DNA from: Lepidonotus clava
Lineage: Eukaryota; Annelida; Polychaeta; Phyllodocida; Polynoidae
Assembly (NCBI GenBank): GCA_936440205.1
Contig: OW387146.1
Span: 23,994,458-24,058,457, forward strand
DNA: 64,000 bases
Direction of reading: 5' to 3'
Shown: piece after piece, positions 23,605 to 35,399 of the stretch
Layout of the letters: every line of letters starts with the position of its first letter
Position numbering within the stretch: position 1 is the first letter of the stretch
Position numbers and translations under genes: made by a program
Notes under the pieces: generated by a model
Databases searched by the model: none
Told to the model about the DNA's origin: nothing
What the model saw: only the letters and a program-made list of their open reading frames with translations

Positions 23605-23945
23605 TTGAGTTTTAATTACCTGCAGGTTAATTTTGGCTAATTCTGTCGACAAAAGTACATGGAAATCTATAGAAAATATTCAAATATTTGCAATATTTCT
23701 ATGTGTAATGGCTACATTTTCAAACTAATCTACAAATATGAAGTATACATAGATGCAAATTGGAAAGATAATTGTTGCTAATTTTTTACTATGTTAAACC
23801 ACAACAATTATTATTGAAAATTCCTATACTTAAGCCTTGTAACTTGTCGACACATTTCCCAGAATGCATCTTGATCAAGGATAGTCTGCAGGTAGGATAC
23901 AGGAGATATGCTATCCGTGATAGGGAGAATTATCCCTTTCCACCC
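23605..23945. repeat. Old dispersed repeat, copy 1 (paired with 53700)
   Basis: CTATAGAAAATATTCAAATATTTG, in its shared core, is followed about 180 bp later by GCCTTGTAACTTGTCGACAC and CAGAATGCATCTTGATC. The final part GCAGGTAGGATACAGG ... TGCTATCCGTGAT matches, in order, the sequence near 53780-54020. Class unknown; no terminal repeat is seen. Confidence 0.55.
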
Positions 23946-25818
23946 ATGTAGTGAAATAATTTTTTTTAATCATTTCATATTTAGCTTAATATTGGTCTAT
24001 AGGCATCATGATTATATGTGGCGTATTTTGGTACTCTGTAATACAATAGATTGGCAGTTTTTCAATCTTGAATGAATGTTAGATGGAGTAAGAAAAGGGT
24101 TAAAGACACATGATGTTGTCACTTATTTTTTCTTATGTCGCAAGTCGAATTTCAGAAATGCCGATGTCCTCTGTCAATATATATTTTAGGCTTATGTCGT
24201 TGTCCCTGAGGCCAATGTCACTGTCTTGAATTAAAAAAAAACACCCATGTCGCCATGTCAAATTCTAAAAAACTCCCATGTCGCCCTGTCAAATTTAGGT
24301 ATCTAGGGCCATGGGACTGTCTGCCCCCTTAGTGCGGACGTTTATGACTCTTTATAGGAGTCGTTCTGTACGCGTGCTAATACGCACATAGTGTGACGTA
24401 CCGCCGTTACACTTAAGGTCGATTTATACTACAGAATGGAATTTACTATAAGGGGAATGATAGGGATTGTACACAGATCCCATATATTGGTGTTTCGCCT
24501 ATGGTTTCCAATGAGACTTTTTATGTTTATCCAAGGCCTTCTCTCCGCCATTATCTTTGGAACAACAAATCCATGGATACCACTGATTGGGCTTAGGGAG
24601 AGCTAGGGAAGGCGAGAAACAAATAAACTGTGAAAAAGCATATTTAAACAATACTTTAGACTCTAAAATGTCAAGATATATCCTTAGATATAGAATAAAG
24701 AATATATGTTTATGAGAATGTGCTACCATCCTTAGTTCATTCAAAATCGTGAAAACGGGAATCCTTAACCATTGAGTCTATAGGCTTGTATTCACCAACA
24801 TTCACACCTTAATGCAGCGCCACCTACATCAAATTCCCAGACAACCGAATCCTAGAATACTCTAATGTAAACCTTCCTTAACTCAGGTTATTCTCCGATA
24901 CGCCCCCATAAAGCCCGCCTCACATGACGCGTTAATTCGGCCCGGTGTAAATCAGCTTTGATACCCACATAAAGTCTAATAAATCCTCCAGGGTCCTGAG
25001 TCTACCTGTACAGACTAACCCCCACAGACCAACCCCCTCATTATAACAACTTATCCCTGCCATTACTTATTCTGTTATATCCCTGCCTGATAGGCTTGTT
25101 TCATAAGACCATTAGAGGTTATCCCATATTAATGTAGCTGTCTAGAGCTTATCCCACTATAATGCAGTTGTCTAGACTGGTGCTGTTTATATAGTGTGGT
25201 TTGTGTGTGGATTATGGGGGGAGAGGAAATGAAAGCTCACATTATGCAATGTTAATCACTTTTTTATTAGTGCTTTGGTTTAGCATAGAATCATTAACTC
25301 ACTAATGAAGCATGGGTACTTATTTTCGCGCTGCCCACATTTATGAACATTTTCCTACCTAGCCAATAATCCCTGAAAATGAAATCTGAATGTCAAAATT
25401 ATTTTGTTATGATACAGATTGAAAGTACAAGCAAAATAGTGAACATTGTGATGAAAAAGATGTTACTAAAGCTGGAAACACAAAAATTTACCAGTGTGAA
25501 ATATCTACATCCCTTCTTAGTAAAGCGCCATCTCACCATTGGACTGCATCTGAGGGGTTTGATGGACACAGTACATATATGATATTATATTAACAGACTG
25601 GTATATGTGCAATGTGTAAGGGCTAAATGCCAATCATAAAACTATTCAAATGCCGTTGTTTATTAGTTATCTATGTCTAATAGTGTAACAACATTTACGG
25701 CAATAAAGTATATTAATGTATACACTTTACAGAGAGAAAGACCTTATTTCTAGACAGGCAAGTGTATACAATGTAAATTAATTGAGGTGGCACATCATGT
25801 GGTCAAGTCTCCTCCATA
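23946..25818. other. Stretch with GACA/ATGTCGC modules and no gene
   Basis: Positions 24110-24330 repeat words such as CCATGTCGCC, CTGTCAAATTTAG and CAGAAATGCCGATGTC. A 28-base imperfect tandem (TTATCCCAYWHTAATG ... GTCTAGA) lies near 25117-25177. No gene is seen. Confidence 0.45.
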
Positions 25819-26175
25819 AGGCCAAAAAGAAAATTGTTGTGTCCAGGTAACCCTACCTGTACCCTAAATTTTTGGCCCTACCCTAACTCTTTTTTTTATG
25901 ATTTTTTTCAAAAATCCAAAAGAATTGACCTTAAAAAAGCATGGAAAACTGTAAAACAGCACATAGATGATCAGAGCATCTTTTTTTTAGATAACTAAAA
26001 TGTTCTTAGAGGGTATTTGGATTTTTTTTAGATTTTCAATACTGCCTGAGTGTCTCAGGTCAGTAAAAAAACAAAACAAAAAAACATCGACCTACCTACC
26101 CTTTTCAATCTATATGTTACCTGAACATTTTCAATCTATATGTTACCTGAACACAACATTCTTTTTTTTGGCCTA
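25819..26175. mobile_element. MITE with AGGCCAAAAAGAAAATTGTT ends
   Basis: The left end AGGCCAAAAAGAAAATTGTT then GTGTCCAGGTAACC is matched by the reverse complement of the right end (AGGCCAAAAAAAAGAATGTT then GTGTTCAGGTAAC). The terminal repeat is about 33 bp. Near the right end a 25-base piece (TTTTCAATCTATATGTTACC) is tandemly duplicated. It is non-coding. Confidence 0.85.
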
Positions 26176-28407
26176 AGGCTTTCAACAAGATGCAATAAAG
26201 ACCTTTTTTGGAACCAAAGTTTCTTTGTACATTATACATCCGAAGATAGAAAATTATTTTTATTTAACAAACTAAATTTGGGACTAAATACCGATTTCTA
26301 AAGAAACAAAAAATGTACAAGAAAAAATCAGTTGATGTTTTTCTGCATTATGGACCACTGGCCCAAAAGACGAACACCTACATAAGAAAGGCCACTTGGG
26401 ACAGTAAAGCCAACTCATGCCCACTTTTTTACAGGAACATTTTCTATTCATGAGACAAATAAGCCGACAATAGGCCGCCTAGATTTATACAGACTAGTCA
26501 AGCCAGTCGGCCATAAAACAGGGCTGCAGACAGTGGGAGGGGGGGGGATACAGGGGTGGTAGTGAGAGGTAGGAGGGGTCGGTACTCAGCAGTGTTGCTT
26601 CCATGTTTTTCTTTTTAATATTTATTTATATATGTTTATTAGACTTCACATATTTACATGTTCTTCCAGTCTAGGTGATAGAATGATATAAAGATGACCA
26701 TAGTATAATTGATGAGAGTTTTGATGAGACGTTATGAGTACAGATAACATATAAACAAACAGACAGGAGGGGCAGAAGGAGTAAAACGAATGGGAATGGA
26801 AGGATTGGCTGGGTTCACACTTCACAGACAGATATTAAACAAAGTGAATTTTCTTAATTTCCTTTTTAAACATTACTTTTGTCACAGACTTTTGGACTGA
26901 TTCTGGATGCTTTCCCTTAAACAAATGCTGTGACTATAGCAAGTAACAGACACTGACCTTAAGGAGATTACATGTGTAGGTGTAGTGCGGTGTAGACCAA
27001 TTATGCACCTAGAAAGGTTGACTTTAAAAGTTATGGAAAAAGGCATTTTTTTCAAACAACCATAACTTTGTAGATAAATGAGATAAAGTTTTACTTCATA
27101 TATCATAGGATTAAGAATAAATTAGACAATCAATCTTGACTGGTTTTACAAATTATATCACAGAATGAAAAGATTCTATTTAGAACTAAAGTCTGAAAAA
27201 TGGAAAAGACTTTTACAATAAAGTGGTGCAATCTGATTTGAGGCTCTATAGAAAGAATGTAATATTATGTCAAAATCAATATATTTAGCACATCTGTCAT
27301 GACTTTAAGATTACAATGGTATATAATGATTGTGGCTGTTATGTATTTTTATGATTTTACAGCTAAAATCCATACAAATCTAAAATGTCAAAAAGTGCTA
27401 AAATTGATGATTTTCAGAGATTCCCTATGGGGATTTACTATAGGATTTGGTCATTGAATGTGCTATATCATGATTCGAAAGGTCTTTTGAGCATCAAAAT
27501 TAATCATGAAAAACTGGCCTATAAATGTTCCTTGACCACTTAAAAGAAACACCATGATGTCTTCTTCATCTTTAGTCATCCAATGAATGAAATTAGAGTT
27601 CATATGATGTGTTTTACATGCTTTATAAACGGCTGTAAAGGGATGAAAAAGTCAACCTTTCTTGGCGCATGGATCTAGAAACAAGCAAATAGGTTACGTT
27701 TTACCACAATTGCTACTTGACAATATTCAAATATGTAAAAAATCAAGAAAATGGGTAATATTTGCCTGTCAGTATATGCACAACCAAATGTGGCGGCCCC
27801 AGCAAACAACTAAAAAGAAAGGAGTGTCAAGACACCCTGGACCCTACCCCGAGATCTGCCCCTGTGTCCCATGCAGCCCCAACAGGCATAACAATAATCA
27901 CAGGGTATTTTCAACTGTTTTCCGTCCCACATGTTTTGAAATTGATCCACAATTATTTCCATGGTGAAAGTTGTTCTGTGGTGTTTTTTTTGTAGTCCTA
28001 TCAATATATTGATTGTTAAGTTGGGATAAGGCACTAGGACAGGGCAGAATTTATAATGATGTTTTGAATTCTCCCTGTATTGGATCGTTAAGTTTTGTTA
28101 ACCATATTTACCTGTCGGTAGGAAATCCCATGTTTTGGACACCAACTGGAGATCGTGCGAAAATATAAAGCAATAAATATTATATGATAAGTAACAAAGG
28201 TATCTAAGTTACGAAAATGATGGGGGATAGAAGATTTAAAACTTAAATTACATTGGGATGGAAGAAGTATAAGCAACCGGTATTTAGTTTATATAAAAAT
28301 AACATGAATAATAATCATTAATCATAATTTCATTTACTTGCATGTCACTCTCACCTATAGGTCGATATAAAGAATAGGGTACTGTGAAATAATATTTCGC
28401 TATTTAG
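26176..28407. other. Stretch without a recognisable gene
   Basis: It is AT-rich DNA with a short G run at 26540. Small ORFs near 27662-28034 overlap on both strands and have no family features. Confidence 0.45.
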
Positions 28408-28578
28408 CCTTGGGGCCTTCCATTTAGTACGTACGCAAAATTTCAAAAATTCTAGACCCCCCACCCCTCATAAGGCTAAAATACGCATTGAATTTGTATA
28501 GGAACGTACACAAATTTCCAAAATTCTCAGACCCACCCACCCCCCCTTGGTGCGTACGTACTGAATGGAAGCTCCCCT
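28408..28578. mobile_element. MITE with GGGGCCTTCCATT terminal repeats
   Basis: The left end GGGGCCTTCCATTTAGTACG and the reverse complement of the right end (GGGGAGCTTCCATTCAGTAC) match and extend through GTACGCA, a terminal repeat of about 29 bp in an element of about 171 bp. The interior has ATACGCATTGAATTTGTATA and GGAACGTACAC. Relatives lie at 15585 and 54411. Confidence 0.8.
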
Positions 28579-29004
28579 TCCCTAGATTTATTTGTATCAA
28601 ATTCTCTATCAGTTCAACCATTCAATGATATCGATCATGAGTTAGCCTGATCATAGCAATAATACAATTTTAGAAATAGGGAATATTCATAAGAATGCCT
28701 TTGATGAATTGCCAATAATGCCTACACCAATCCCCTATTCACCTCTCTAGTCTATAGGTTCTCAGTGTGGGTCAGTATCAATAGGAACAGGTCTATGAGT
28801 CACTCTGAGCTGTTGTTAGTCCCACATTATGGCTATACACCCTTTAAATCGACATCATGTTTGATGCTTTTGTCAAAATTGACACACAACATTAGGTGTT
28901 GGTGACACAACAGAAGTGTAATGACATGGGACATAAGCATTTCCGAATTTCGATATGCGACATTGGCGTACATAAGCGAAAACCACGTGTGACATAGTTA
29001 TTTC

Positions 29005-29731
29005 TTAAAGGGAGCCAAAACCAATAAATTCACAAAATTTTCCAAATTCAAATAATCATGGAAATCCTTTCCTTGGGCCTATTTCTGGACCATGTTAAAT
29101 TCTAAACCATGAAATATGGAAAAAATTCATTAAAAACATGTTTTCTGTGCTCAAATCAATTAATGTGGATCTGCAAAAATAGGGTTTGTATACAAACAAA
29201 TGGCAATATAACCATGGCCGGGATTATACACGCGGGCACGGGAAGGGAACCCGCGCATACAGTTTTTCTTGTAGGCGCGGAGCCCGCGTAATTTTTGTAT
29301 ACGCGGGTTTGTGCTCGCGTACTTAAGGGGCATTACATACGCAGATTTTTTTCATTCTTAGATAATTTTATAAGTTGTCTTTGGACCCCCTTTTTATTTC
29401 ATGTACTTATTTCTTTGTCTAATCTAAATTGTGAGCATATATGTACACATTTACATTCACCCACTCTATGTCCGCGTATCTAAGGACATCCGTATGCGCA
29501 GACTTTGTGCCCTCGTGTATAAGTAATTCTATATACGCTACGTCCGCGTGCGCGACTGTCGCGTGTATAGTCAGCCCCTATTACCACCTCTAGTGGAATT
29601 CTACTTTGGGTTGAGCTAGTTTTCACAGCTAATACTTTACCATTGACCTTGACTAGGCTCATCTGACATATTTCTATACTTATCTGAGTTTTGAAAATTT
29701 CATCATTTATATTGGTTTTGGCTCCCTTTGA
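29005..29731. mobile_element. TTAA-flanked MITE, family A, copy 3, interrupted
   Basis: The ends are TTAAAGGGAGCC and GGCTCCCTTTGA, so the right TTAA has decayed to TTGA. The interior is colinear with the other two copies except for 363 extra bases at 29216-29578, a second transposon inserted near its middle. Confidence 0.85.
29216..29578. mobile_element. GC-rich terminal-inverted-repeat element nested in MITE A
   Basis: The left end (GGCCGGGATTATACACGCG) and the reverse complement of the right end (GGGGCTGACTATACACGCG) match, and ACGCGG/CCGCGT motifs pair further inside. The flanks ATAACCAT and ATTACCAC could be a diverged 8-bp duplication, as in hAT elements. It is absent from the other two MITE A copies, which fixes its borders and its relative age (younger than the host element). 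Confidence 0.75.
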
Positions 29732-30653
29732 ATTCACCATGTAACATAGGGCCCCCCCCCCATCCAGGGCCCCACACTGTGTGGCTGTAGTTGTAGCAGT
29801 GTGTACCCTCTCAATACACCCATTAATGATGTACAACCTACCCTGTGTGCAACAACATGCAAACCGGGGCGTGCGAAGCATGCAAGGCTTGGTTTGCATC
29901 ATGCAAAATGGTGGGTAGGGAGGGGAGAGGCTTGTAATGTTTGATTCATTGAGTGTTGAGACTGGTACAGTGTAAATTGCAACCTGTCAAATAATATTGA
30001 CACCTTGCACCTGAATTATGAGTAGTTCCAATGGTAAGAATAAAAGAAATTGCAAAGTTTTATTACCCAAAGTAAAATTGGTTTAATACATTATCATAGG
30101 TATAATACAAAATCCAATAACAACATTATAACGTGGGCGTAGGCTACGTGAGAAGTTTTCAGTTAAAGTTTACACAGTTATACTGAAGATTCCTTGCTTT
30201 TCCACAGTTCTTATACATGTAGAGCGTAGCATTATCTAAGGCCTATTCTGTATTCAGAAATAAATAGCTAACTTCCAAACATTTAAACTGAATAGTCCAC
30301 ACAAATAGGAAAATCTCCGCCTAGTTAAGCCTATAACTCAACTTTATAGGTACATTTAGGACCAGAATCTATGGCAGGACTGGGAGCAATTAAAACTAAT
30401 GTTGAATACTAACGAAAAGAGATTCCACTTCAGGGGCTCTGGGACCAGTGGTTTAAGTTGGGGAAACTGGCCTCCTGGGGGTCTAGTTTTATGAGCTAAC
30501 TTCCTGAGCACCAAGCTGAACATGTTACTGGGTGAGTGTGATTGGACAAGAGTCTCGCTTTAACATGCAGGTCAGGGCATTATTTTATCTTATAGCTTGA
30601 GGTGGCGACCAACAAAGTTTTGCAAATATTCATAGATGCAAAACAAGTAGATG
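29732..30653. other. Stretch without a recognisable gene
   Basis: I see no gene or repeat I can support. The overlapping Cys/Thr-rich ORF on the - strand (29480-29902) crosses a transposon end and is not credible. Confidence 0.45.
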
Positions 30654-30816
30654 CAGGAGTGGATCGGTGGGGAAGGGGGTTCCCCCCCACGCCCTTTTGG
30701 TTTAGACTTAAACATGACAAAGTGAAAAAAATCGTTGTGCACATGAACGCAACTGGACATTTTAGAACTTAGCATATATGTAAACCCCCCTTTCCAAAAA
30801 GCTGTATCTGCCCCTG
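30654..30816. mobile_element. CAGGGGCAGATACAG hAT-like MITE, copy 1
   Basis: The right end is TTTCCAAAAAGCTGTATCTG then CCCCTG. The left end is CAGGAGTGGATCGG. Inside, GACAAAGTGAAAAAAATCG and TTAGCATATATGTAAACCCCC are the inverse of the copy at 58780. Ends of this CAG..CTG form are typical of hAT-type elements. Confidence 0.6.
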
Positions 30817-31471
30817 AGATGAAAAAATACAATCCGTTCAGAAAACAAAATCTTTTTCTTTTTCAGGACCTCTTGGATCCCATGAATACTAGTCTCACTC
30901 TCTGTTGAAAAAACCAAAGACTATCATTAGGAAGAGTTTGACCAAAGAAACAACTTGTATGAGGCTTACAGTTTCTTAAAATATTCACTTTCTGGGGATG
31001 CTTTTCTAGTTAAGAAAACGATTACATATTATCCTCCATAAGCAGCATTCATGTAGCTTTAACAAAAACATTTTTCATTTATTTCAGATCTTGAATTTCA
31101 TGAACATTCTCACTTCCATAGGCTCAAGATACGAGAAAATGTTATATATTCTGATGCATGCCACCTCACATCCCACGAAAATAGATGAGTCACCCCATGT
31201 TGTTACAACAGCCTTAACCCCCCAATTCCCACCCTGAGTGGCCTCATCCTTACAGTAATTCCTCTATTGATCCAATCCAAACACAATTAGGTGTGGCACA
31301 GGGGGCAAAGGGTTAATTCGATTTTTATCGCTGGTGCAAACAGTGGCCAAGAACTGGTCCTCTGCAGACAGTCAAGGTGTTTGTGTACAACCCTTGGTAT
31401 TGATTCTGTCTTCCCACTTCCATGTATGTAAAAACATGTCAAAAACCAGGACTGTTTACATCAGTCTCAGT

Positions 31472-31767
31472 TGGTCCATCGCATAAGCCAACCCTCGCAA
31501 CAGCGAGAGCAAAGCGAGGGTTTGGTAAGTCTTGCTGTTATACACGAAATTAAGCATTATTTTTTACCCATTTCTAATAATTTTTCGAGGCTGAAAATTT
31601 AAGGAATTTTAGATCTACATGTCTAGTTTTCAGAACTGTTTTTGGATTAAAATCGGTTCAATAGAACAGCCACAAATCAACAGTGGGATCCATTGCAACA
31701 GCGACTTCCTTGTTGGGAGAGGTGGTGGACAACCCTCGCAACAGCGAGGAGATTATGCAACGGACCA
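31472..31767. mobile_element. MITE with TGGTCC..GCATAA ends and CCTCGC hairpins
   Basis: The left end TGGTCCATCGCATAAGCC and the reverse complement of the right end (TGGTCCGTTGCATAATCT) match. AACCCTCGCAACAGCGAG appears near both ends in the same orientation. At the left it also forms a local hairpin (CCCTCGC ... GCGAGGG). About 296 bp, non-coding. Confidence 0.7.
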
Positions 31768-32694
31768 TGTAGGATCAGTTAGGTGAAACCTATCAGTTGG
31801 AATTTAAATCAGGCCTTACATATTTGAGTAGCTATTTGTACATGTCTGGTGGTTTTGATATTGCAGTTTTTGAACTGGTATCCCAGCCAGAGATGTGACA
31901 TCATAGAACGTTTTATAGCGATGCAGAACGTCACAGAACGTTATCAGAACGTAGTGGTACTATCTACTGTTAGGCTATGTTGCTCAGTAGCTGGGATAGT
32001 TTCAACAATTGCGTAATAAGTAATTCTTGTAAATACTTTATGAATACCTTTTATCATCCCTTTAATCCTTTGCACAACCTAATTTGACATAAAACAACGT
32101 TGCATCGATAAATCCACTTAAATTGAGAATTTACGGTAACAAAGACATGTTTCCTATTCATGGAGAACAGAAAATAACTCGATTAATGTTATAAGTTATA
32201 AAACTTTAATATTTAGACAAAAACTGATATCCTACAATATACTATACTAATTACATATACAACTATTGATGTTTATAAATTACACGTAGCTGGTAAGATT
32301 TCAAGGATTCCCAAATATACACATTATATATATATATATATATATATTGTATGAGTCAACATCGACAACAATAATCTGTTGCCAAGGAAACAACCAAACT
32401 AACCAACAGAACCTTGGTGTGCCTTAAACCATCTGTATGTCTTTATTTGTCTGAGGCTAAACACAGTGGGAAATACCAGAATAAAGTCTATCTTGAACTC
32501 TAAGAAATTCTAAAAATGATAAATAATTGATAAGTTAATAGATGAAAATAACTTACACTTCTAGTGATAGTCCCCTTTCCAAATCATGGATTCATCCCAG
32601 ATTAATGTAAAACCAAAGTAGACGAAGCAGCAAGAGTTCTTGATTCCAGGCCCACATTAAGCTCCAAGCCTCCAGTTATTTATGGCCCTTAAAC
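31768..32694. other. Stretch with a TA dinucleotide tract
   Basis: Positions 32327-32347 are an AT repeat. CAGAACGTTTTATAGCGATG, then CAGAACGTCACAGAACGTTA near 31900-31950 is a short AGAACGT tandem. No gene is seen. Confidence 0.5.
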
Positions 32695-33904
32695 CTAGCA
32701 GCAAAATCTTCACCAGGACTAGCAGTCTACTTTATCACCTAATCTATTAATAGCCACATGAGTCTCTCATGAACTAAGGAGGAAGAAGAGGGGAGGAAAT
32801 CACATCAGCTCAGTCCCTTGCAAATACCTCTCCTCCAGAATTTTAATTACAGAACCAATATTCCCCCTCCTAACCGACATTGCACTAACAGACTCATCGA
32901 TGTGAATATCGTGACTCTGCTTGAAGGCTGGAGACTGCGGTATAATATCGAGAAAAAGTACAGGCAGCTCCAGGCATATGGGGCCTGTTGTATGGAACGC
33001 AATGTGTCATGTGATCAATTTAACAGCAAAGTCTTCAGCAGGACTAGCTGTCTACTTTAACACCTGATCTATTAATAGCCACATGAGTGCCTCATGAGCT
33101 TAGGAGAAGGAAGAGAGGAGGAAATCACATCAGCTCAGTCCTTCACAAATACCTTCCCTCCAGAATTTTAATTACAGAACCAATATTCCCCAGACTCACT
33201 CTTGCACTAACAGACTCATTGATGTGAATATCGTGGCTCAGCTTACAGGCCAGAGACTGTGGTATGATATAGAGAAAAAATACAGTCAGCTCCAGGCATA
33301 TGGGGCCTGTCATATGGAATGCAATGCGTTAGTCTCCCATGAGCTTAGGAAGGGAAGAAATGAAGAAATCACATCAGCTCAGTCCCTAATAAATACCTCC
33401 CCTCCAGAATTTTAATTACAGAACCAATATTCCCCCTCCTAAGCGACATTGCACTAACAGACTCATTGATGTGAGTATCGTGGCTCAGCTTACAGGCCAG
33501 AGACTGTGGTATAATATCGAGAAAAAATACAGGCAGCTCCAGGCATATGGGACCTGTTGTACGGAATGCAATGTGTTATTTGATCAATTTAGCAGCAAAG
33601 TCTTCACCAGGACTAGCAGTCTACTTTATCACCTGATCTAGTAATAGCCACATGAGTCCCTCATGAGCTTAGGAGGAGGAAGAAGGGAGGAAATCACATC
33701 AGTTCAGTCCTTCAAAAATACCTCCCCTCCAGAATTTTAATTACAGAACCAATATTCCCCCTCCTAAACGACACTTGCACAAACAGACTCATCGATGTGA
33801 ATATTGCGGCTCAGCTTACAGGCTGAGGCATGAAACTGAGAAAAAGTACAGACAGCTCCAGGCGTATGGGGCTGGTTGTATGGAACGCAAGGTAATATTT
33901 GATA
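32695..33904. repeat. Tandem array of four roughly 260-325 bp units
   Basis: Each unit carries AGCAAARTCTTCASCAGGAC, CATGAGTSYCTCATGARCT, CTCCAGAATTTTAATTACAG, AACAGACTCATYGATGTGAA and AGCTCCAGGCATATGGGGCC in the same order. Units begin near 32699, 33021, 33328 (shortened by an internal deletion) and 33589. A fragment of a fifth (AACAGACTCACTTCTGTCTA) lies at 34088-34130, beyond a MITE insertion. No open frame persists across units, so this is a small satellite or a degraded, tandemly amplified transposon. Confidence 0.88.
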
Positions 33905-34086
33905 AATTTTGATGCTGGCGATTTTGTACTTTCTCAGAAAATTGGCATGAAACCAATCACCCTATATACTATTCAAAAGAGAATTCAAATTGAAATACCT
34001 TTTTGATGATATAAAAGTAATGTCCATATCTCAAATTAATTACCCTTGCCTAGTTTCAAAATCAGCAAAAAAATGGAATATAGATT
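33905..34086. mobile_element. Hairpin MITE remnant inserted in the 300-bp tandem array
   Basis: It has GATGCTGGCGATTTTGTACT, TCTCAGAAAATTGGCATGAA and TATACTATTCAAAAGAGAAT, and ends AAATCAGCAAAAAAATGGAA then TATAGAT. These match the interior and right end of the TATTCCAC group. It separates the last full array unit from a unit fragment at about 34088-34130. Confidence 0.6.
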
Positions 34087-34139
34087 TTACTAACAGACTC
34101 ACTTCTGTCTATATTGTGGCTCAGCTTCCACACTGGCAA

Positions 34140-34215
34140 CCGAGTATAATACTTGATAAAGGCTCCGGTTAGCTCATTGACAAAACACTGCTCTACTGAG
34201 AAGGTTTGATTTCTA
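34140..34215 (+). repeat. tRNA-like fragment
   Basis: GGTTAGCTCATTGACAAAAC resembles an A box and AAGGTTTGATTTCTAGCC a B box, at roughly tRNA spacing. It is too decayed to be a tRNA gene and is probably a SINE remnant. Confidence 0.35.
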
Positions 34216-34605
34216 GCCCAGTTTCATACATTTAATACATTTTACAACAAAAACTTAATGTAACTGAGATACACAAAAATAGTTAACCCCATATCATTTC
34301 AAAAAGATCTATCTAAAAAAAGTGTTAATTTTGCATAAAGTATATCCGATAAACCATGAATTTCCTAGGTCAACACTTGGCTGCCCTCATCTCATCAGCA
34401 TTGGGACCACGCACAGGGCTGCTATACTTTTTGCGTGGGCTTTAATTTGGTCTAATGCCTCGTCTGGTCGGCAGCCCCTGTGGCCAATGTTAGAGTAGGG
34501 GTTGGCGTGACGCCGGCCATACACTCATCACAGGCGGGGGACTGACGGGGGCCAGCAACAAGACTATAGAGCCTTTGCATGTGTGAATGAGCAGCAATGA
34601 TTTAC

Positions 34606-34865
34606 TATAGACCTTGTGCAGACGTGGTCACGTGATCACTTTTTGGTGATCACCATGTGGTGGTTAGCACCACATGGCTATGGAATACATAAACATATAT
34701 TAATTCTAAGTGGTATGAATTGCTAAGCTTTCTATTTGTAGTACATATCAAAAGTAATTCTAAACAATGCTCCCTAACTTTGAATAATAATGGTTATACA
34801 TTGATCACCAATATGGCTGACAGGCCAATATTGGCAGTTATGACGTCATCTGCACAACGTCTATA
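34606..34865. mobile_element. MITE with TATAGACCTTGTGCAGA ends, copy 1
   Basis: The left end TATAGACCTTGTGCAGACGT and the reverse complement of the right end (TATAGACGTTGTGCAGATGA) match. The interior has GATCACTTTTTGGTGATCAC and ends in TATGACGTCATCTGCACAAC. A second copy lies at 50901. The immediate flanks both read CTATAGAG..TTTGCATGTGTG, suggesting a wider local duplication. Confidence 0.82.
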
Positions 34866-34905
34866 GAGTGTTTGCATGTGTGTGTGTGTGGCGAATCCAG
34901 AGGCG

Positions 34906-35106
34906 GTTTCAGGGGTGGATCCAGAGCCAGTGCTCGGGGGGGGGGGGGGGGGGGGCAAACCTTAACACCCCTTATAAAAATGAAAAATAAAAACACCAGA
35001 TTTACACAGATCTTCCAATTTAAAGTTGCCAAAATTGTGTCCCCTGGGTCGGGGGGGGGGGGGCATTGCCCAATCCCCCCCCCCCTCCCCAGATCTTCCA
35101 CTGTCA
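34906..35106. mobile_element. G-tract MITE (GTGGCGGATC type), duplicated unit 1
   Basis: GGGTGGATCCAGAGCCAGTG then CTCGGGGGG starts it; CCCCAGATCTTCCACTGTCA ends it. The interior TTATAAAAATGAAAAATAAA, ACACCAGATTTACACAGATC and CCCCTGGGTCGGGG is nearly identical to the unit at 35192. GT tracts lie on both sides. Confidence 0.75.
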
Positions 35107-35107
35107 G

Positions 35108-35166
<59 letters not shown>
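35107..35166. repeat. GT dinucleotide tract
   Basis: About 28 GT units lie between the two G-tract elements. A shorter GT tract follows the second element at 35385-35398. Confidence 0.95.
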
Positions 35167-35170
<4 letters not shown>

Positions 35171-35191
35171 CTTGTGTGTGTATGTGTTTCA

Positions 35192-35380
35192 GGGAGGGAT
35201 CCAGGGCCAGTGCTCGTGGGGGGGGGGGACCTTGACACCCCTTATAAAAATGAAAAATAAAAACACCAGATTTACACAGATCTTCCAATTTACAGATGCC
35301 AAAATTGTGTCCCCTGGGTCGGGGGGGGGGGGGGCAATTGCCCAATTTGCCCCCCACCACCCTCGGATCTGCCACTGTCA
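35192..35380. mobile_element. G-tract MITE (GTGGCGGATC type), duplicated unit 2
   Basis: GGAGGGATCCAGGGCCAGTG then CTCGTGGGG starts it; CCTCGGATCTGCCACTGTCA ends it. It is almost base-for-base the same as unit 1 in the centre, which points to a local tandem duplication (spacing about 286 bp) including the GT tract. Confidence 0.75.
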
Positions 35381-35399
35381 TTTTGTGTGTGTGTGTGAA

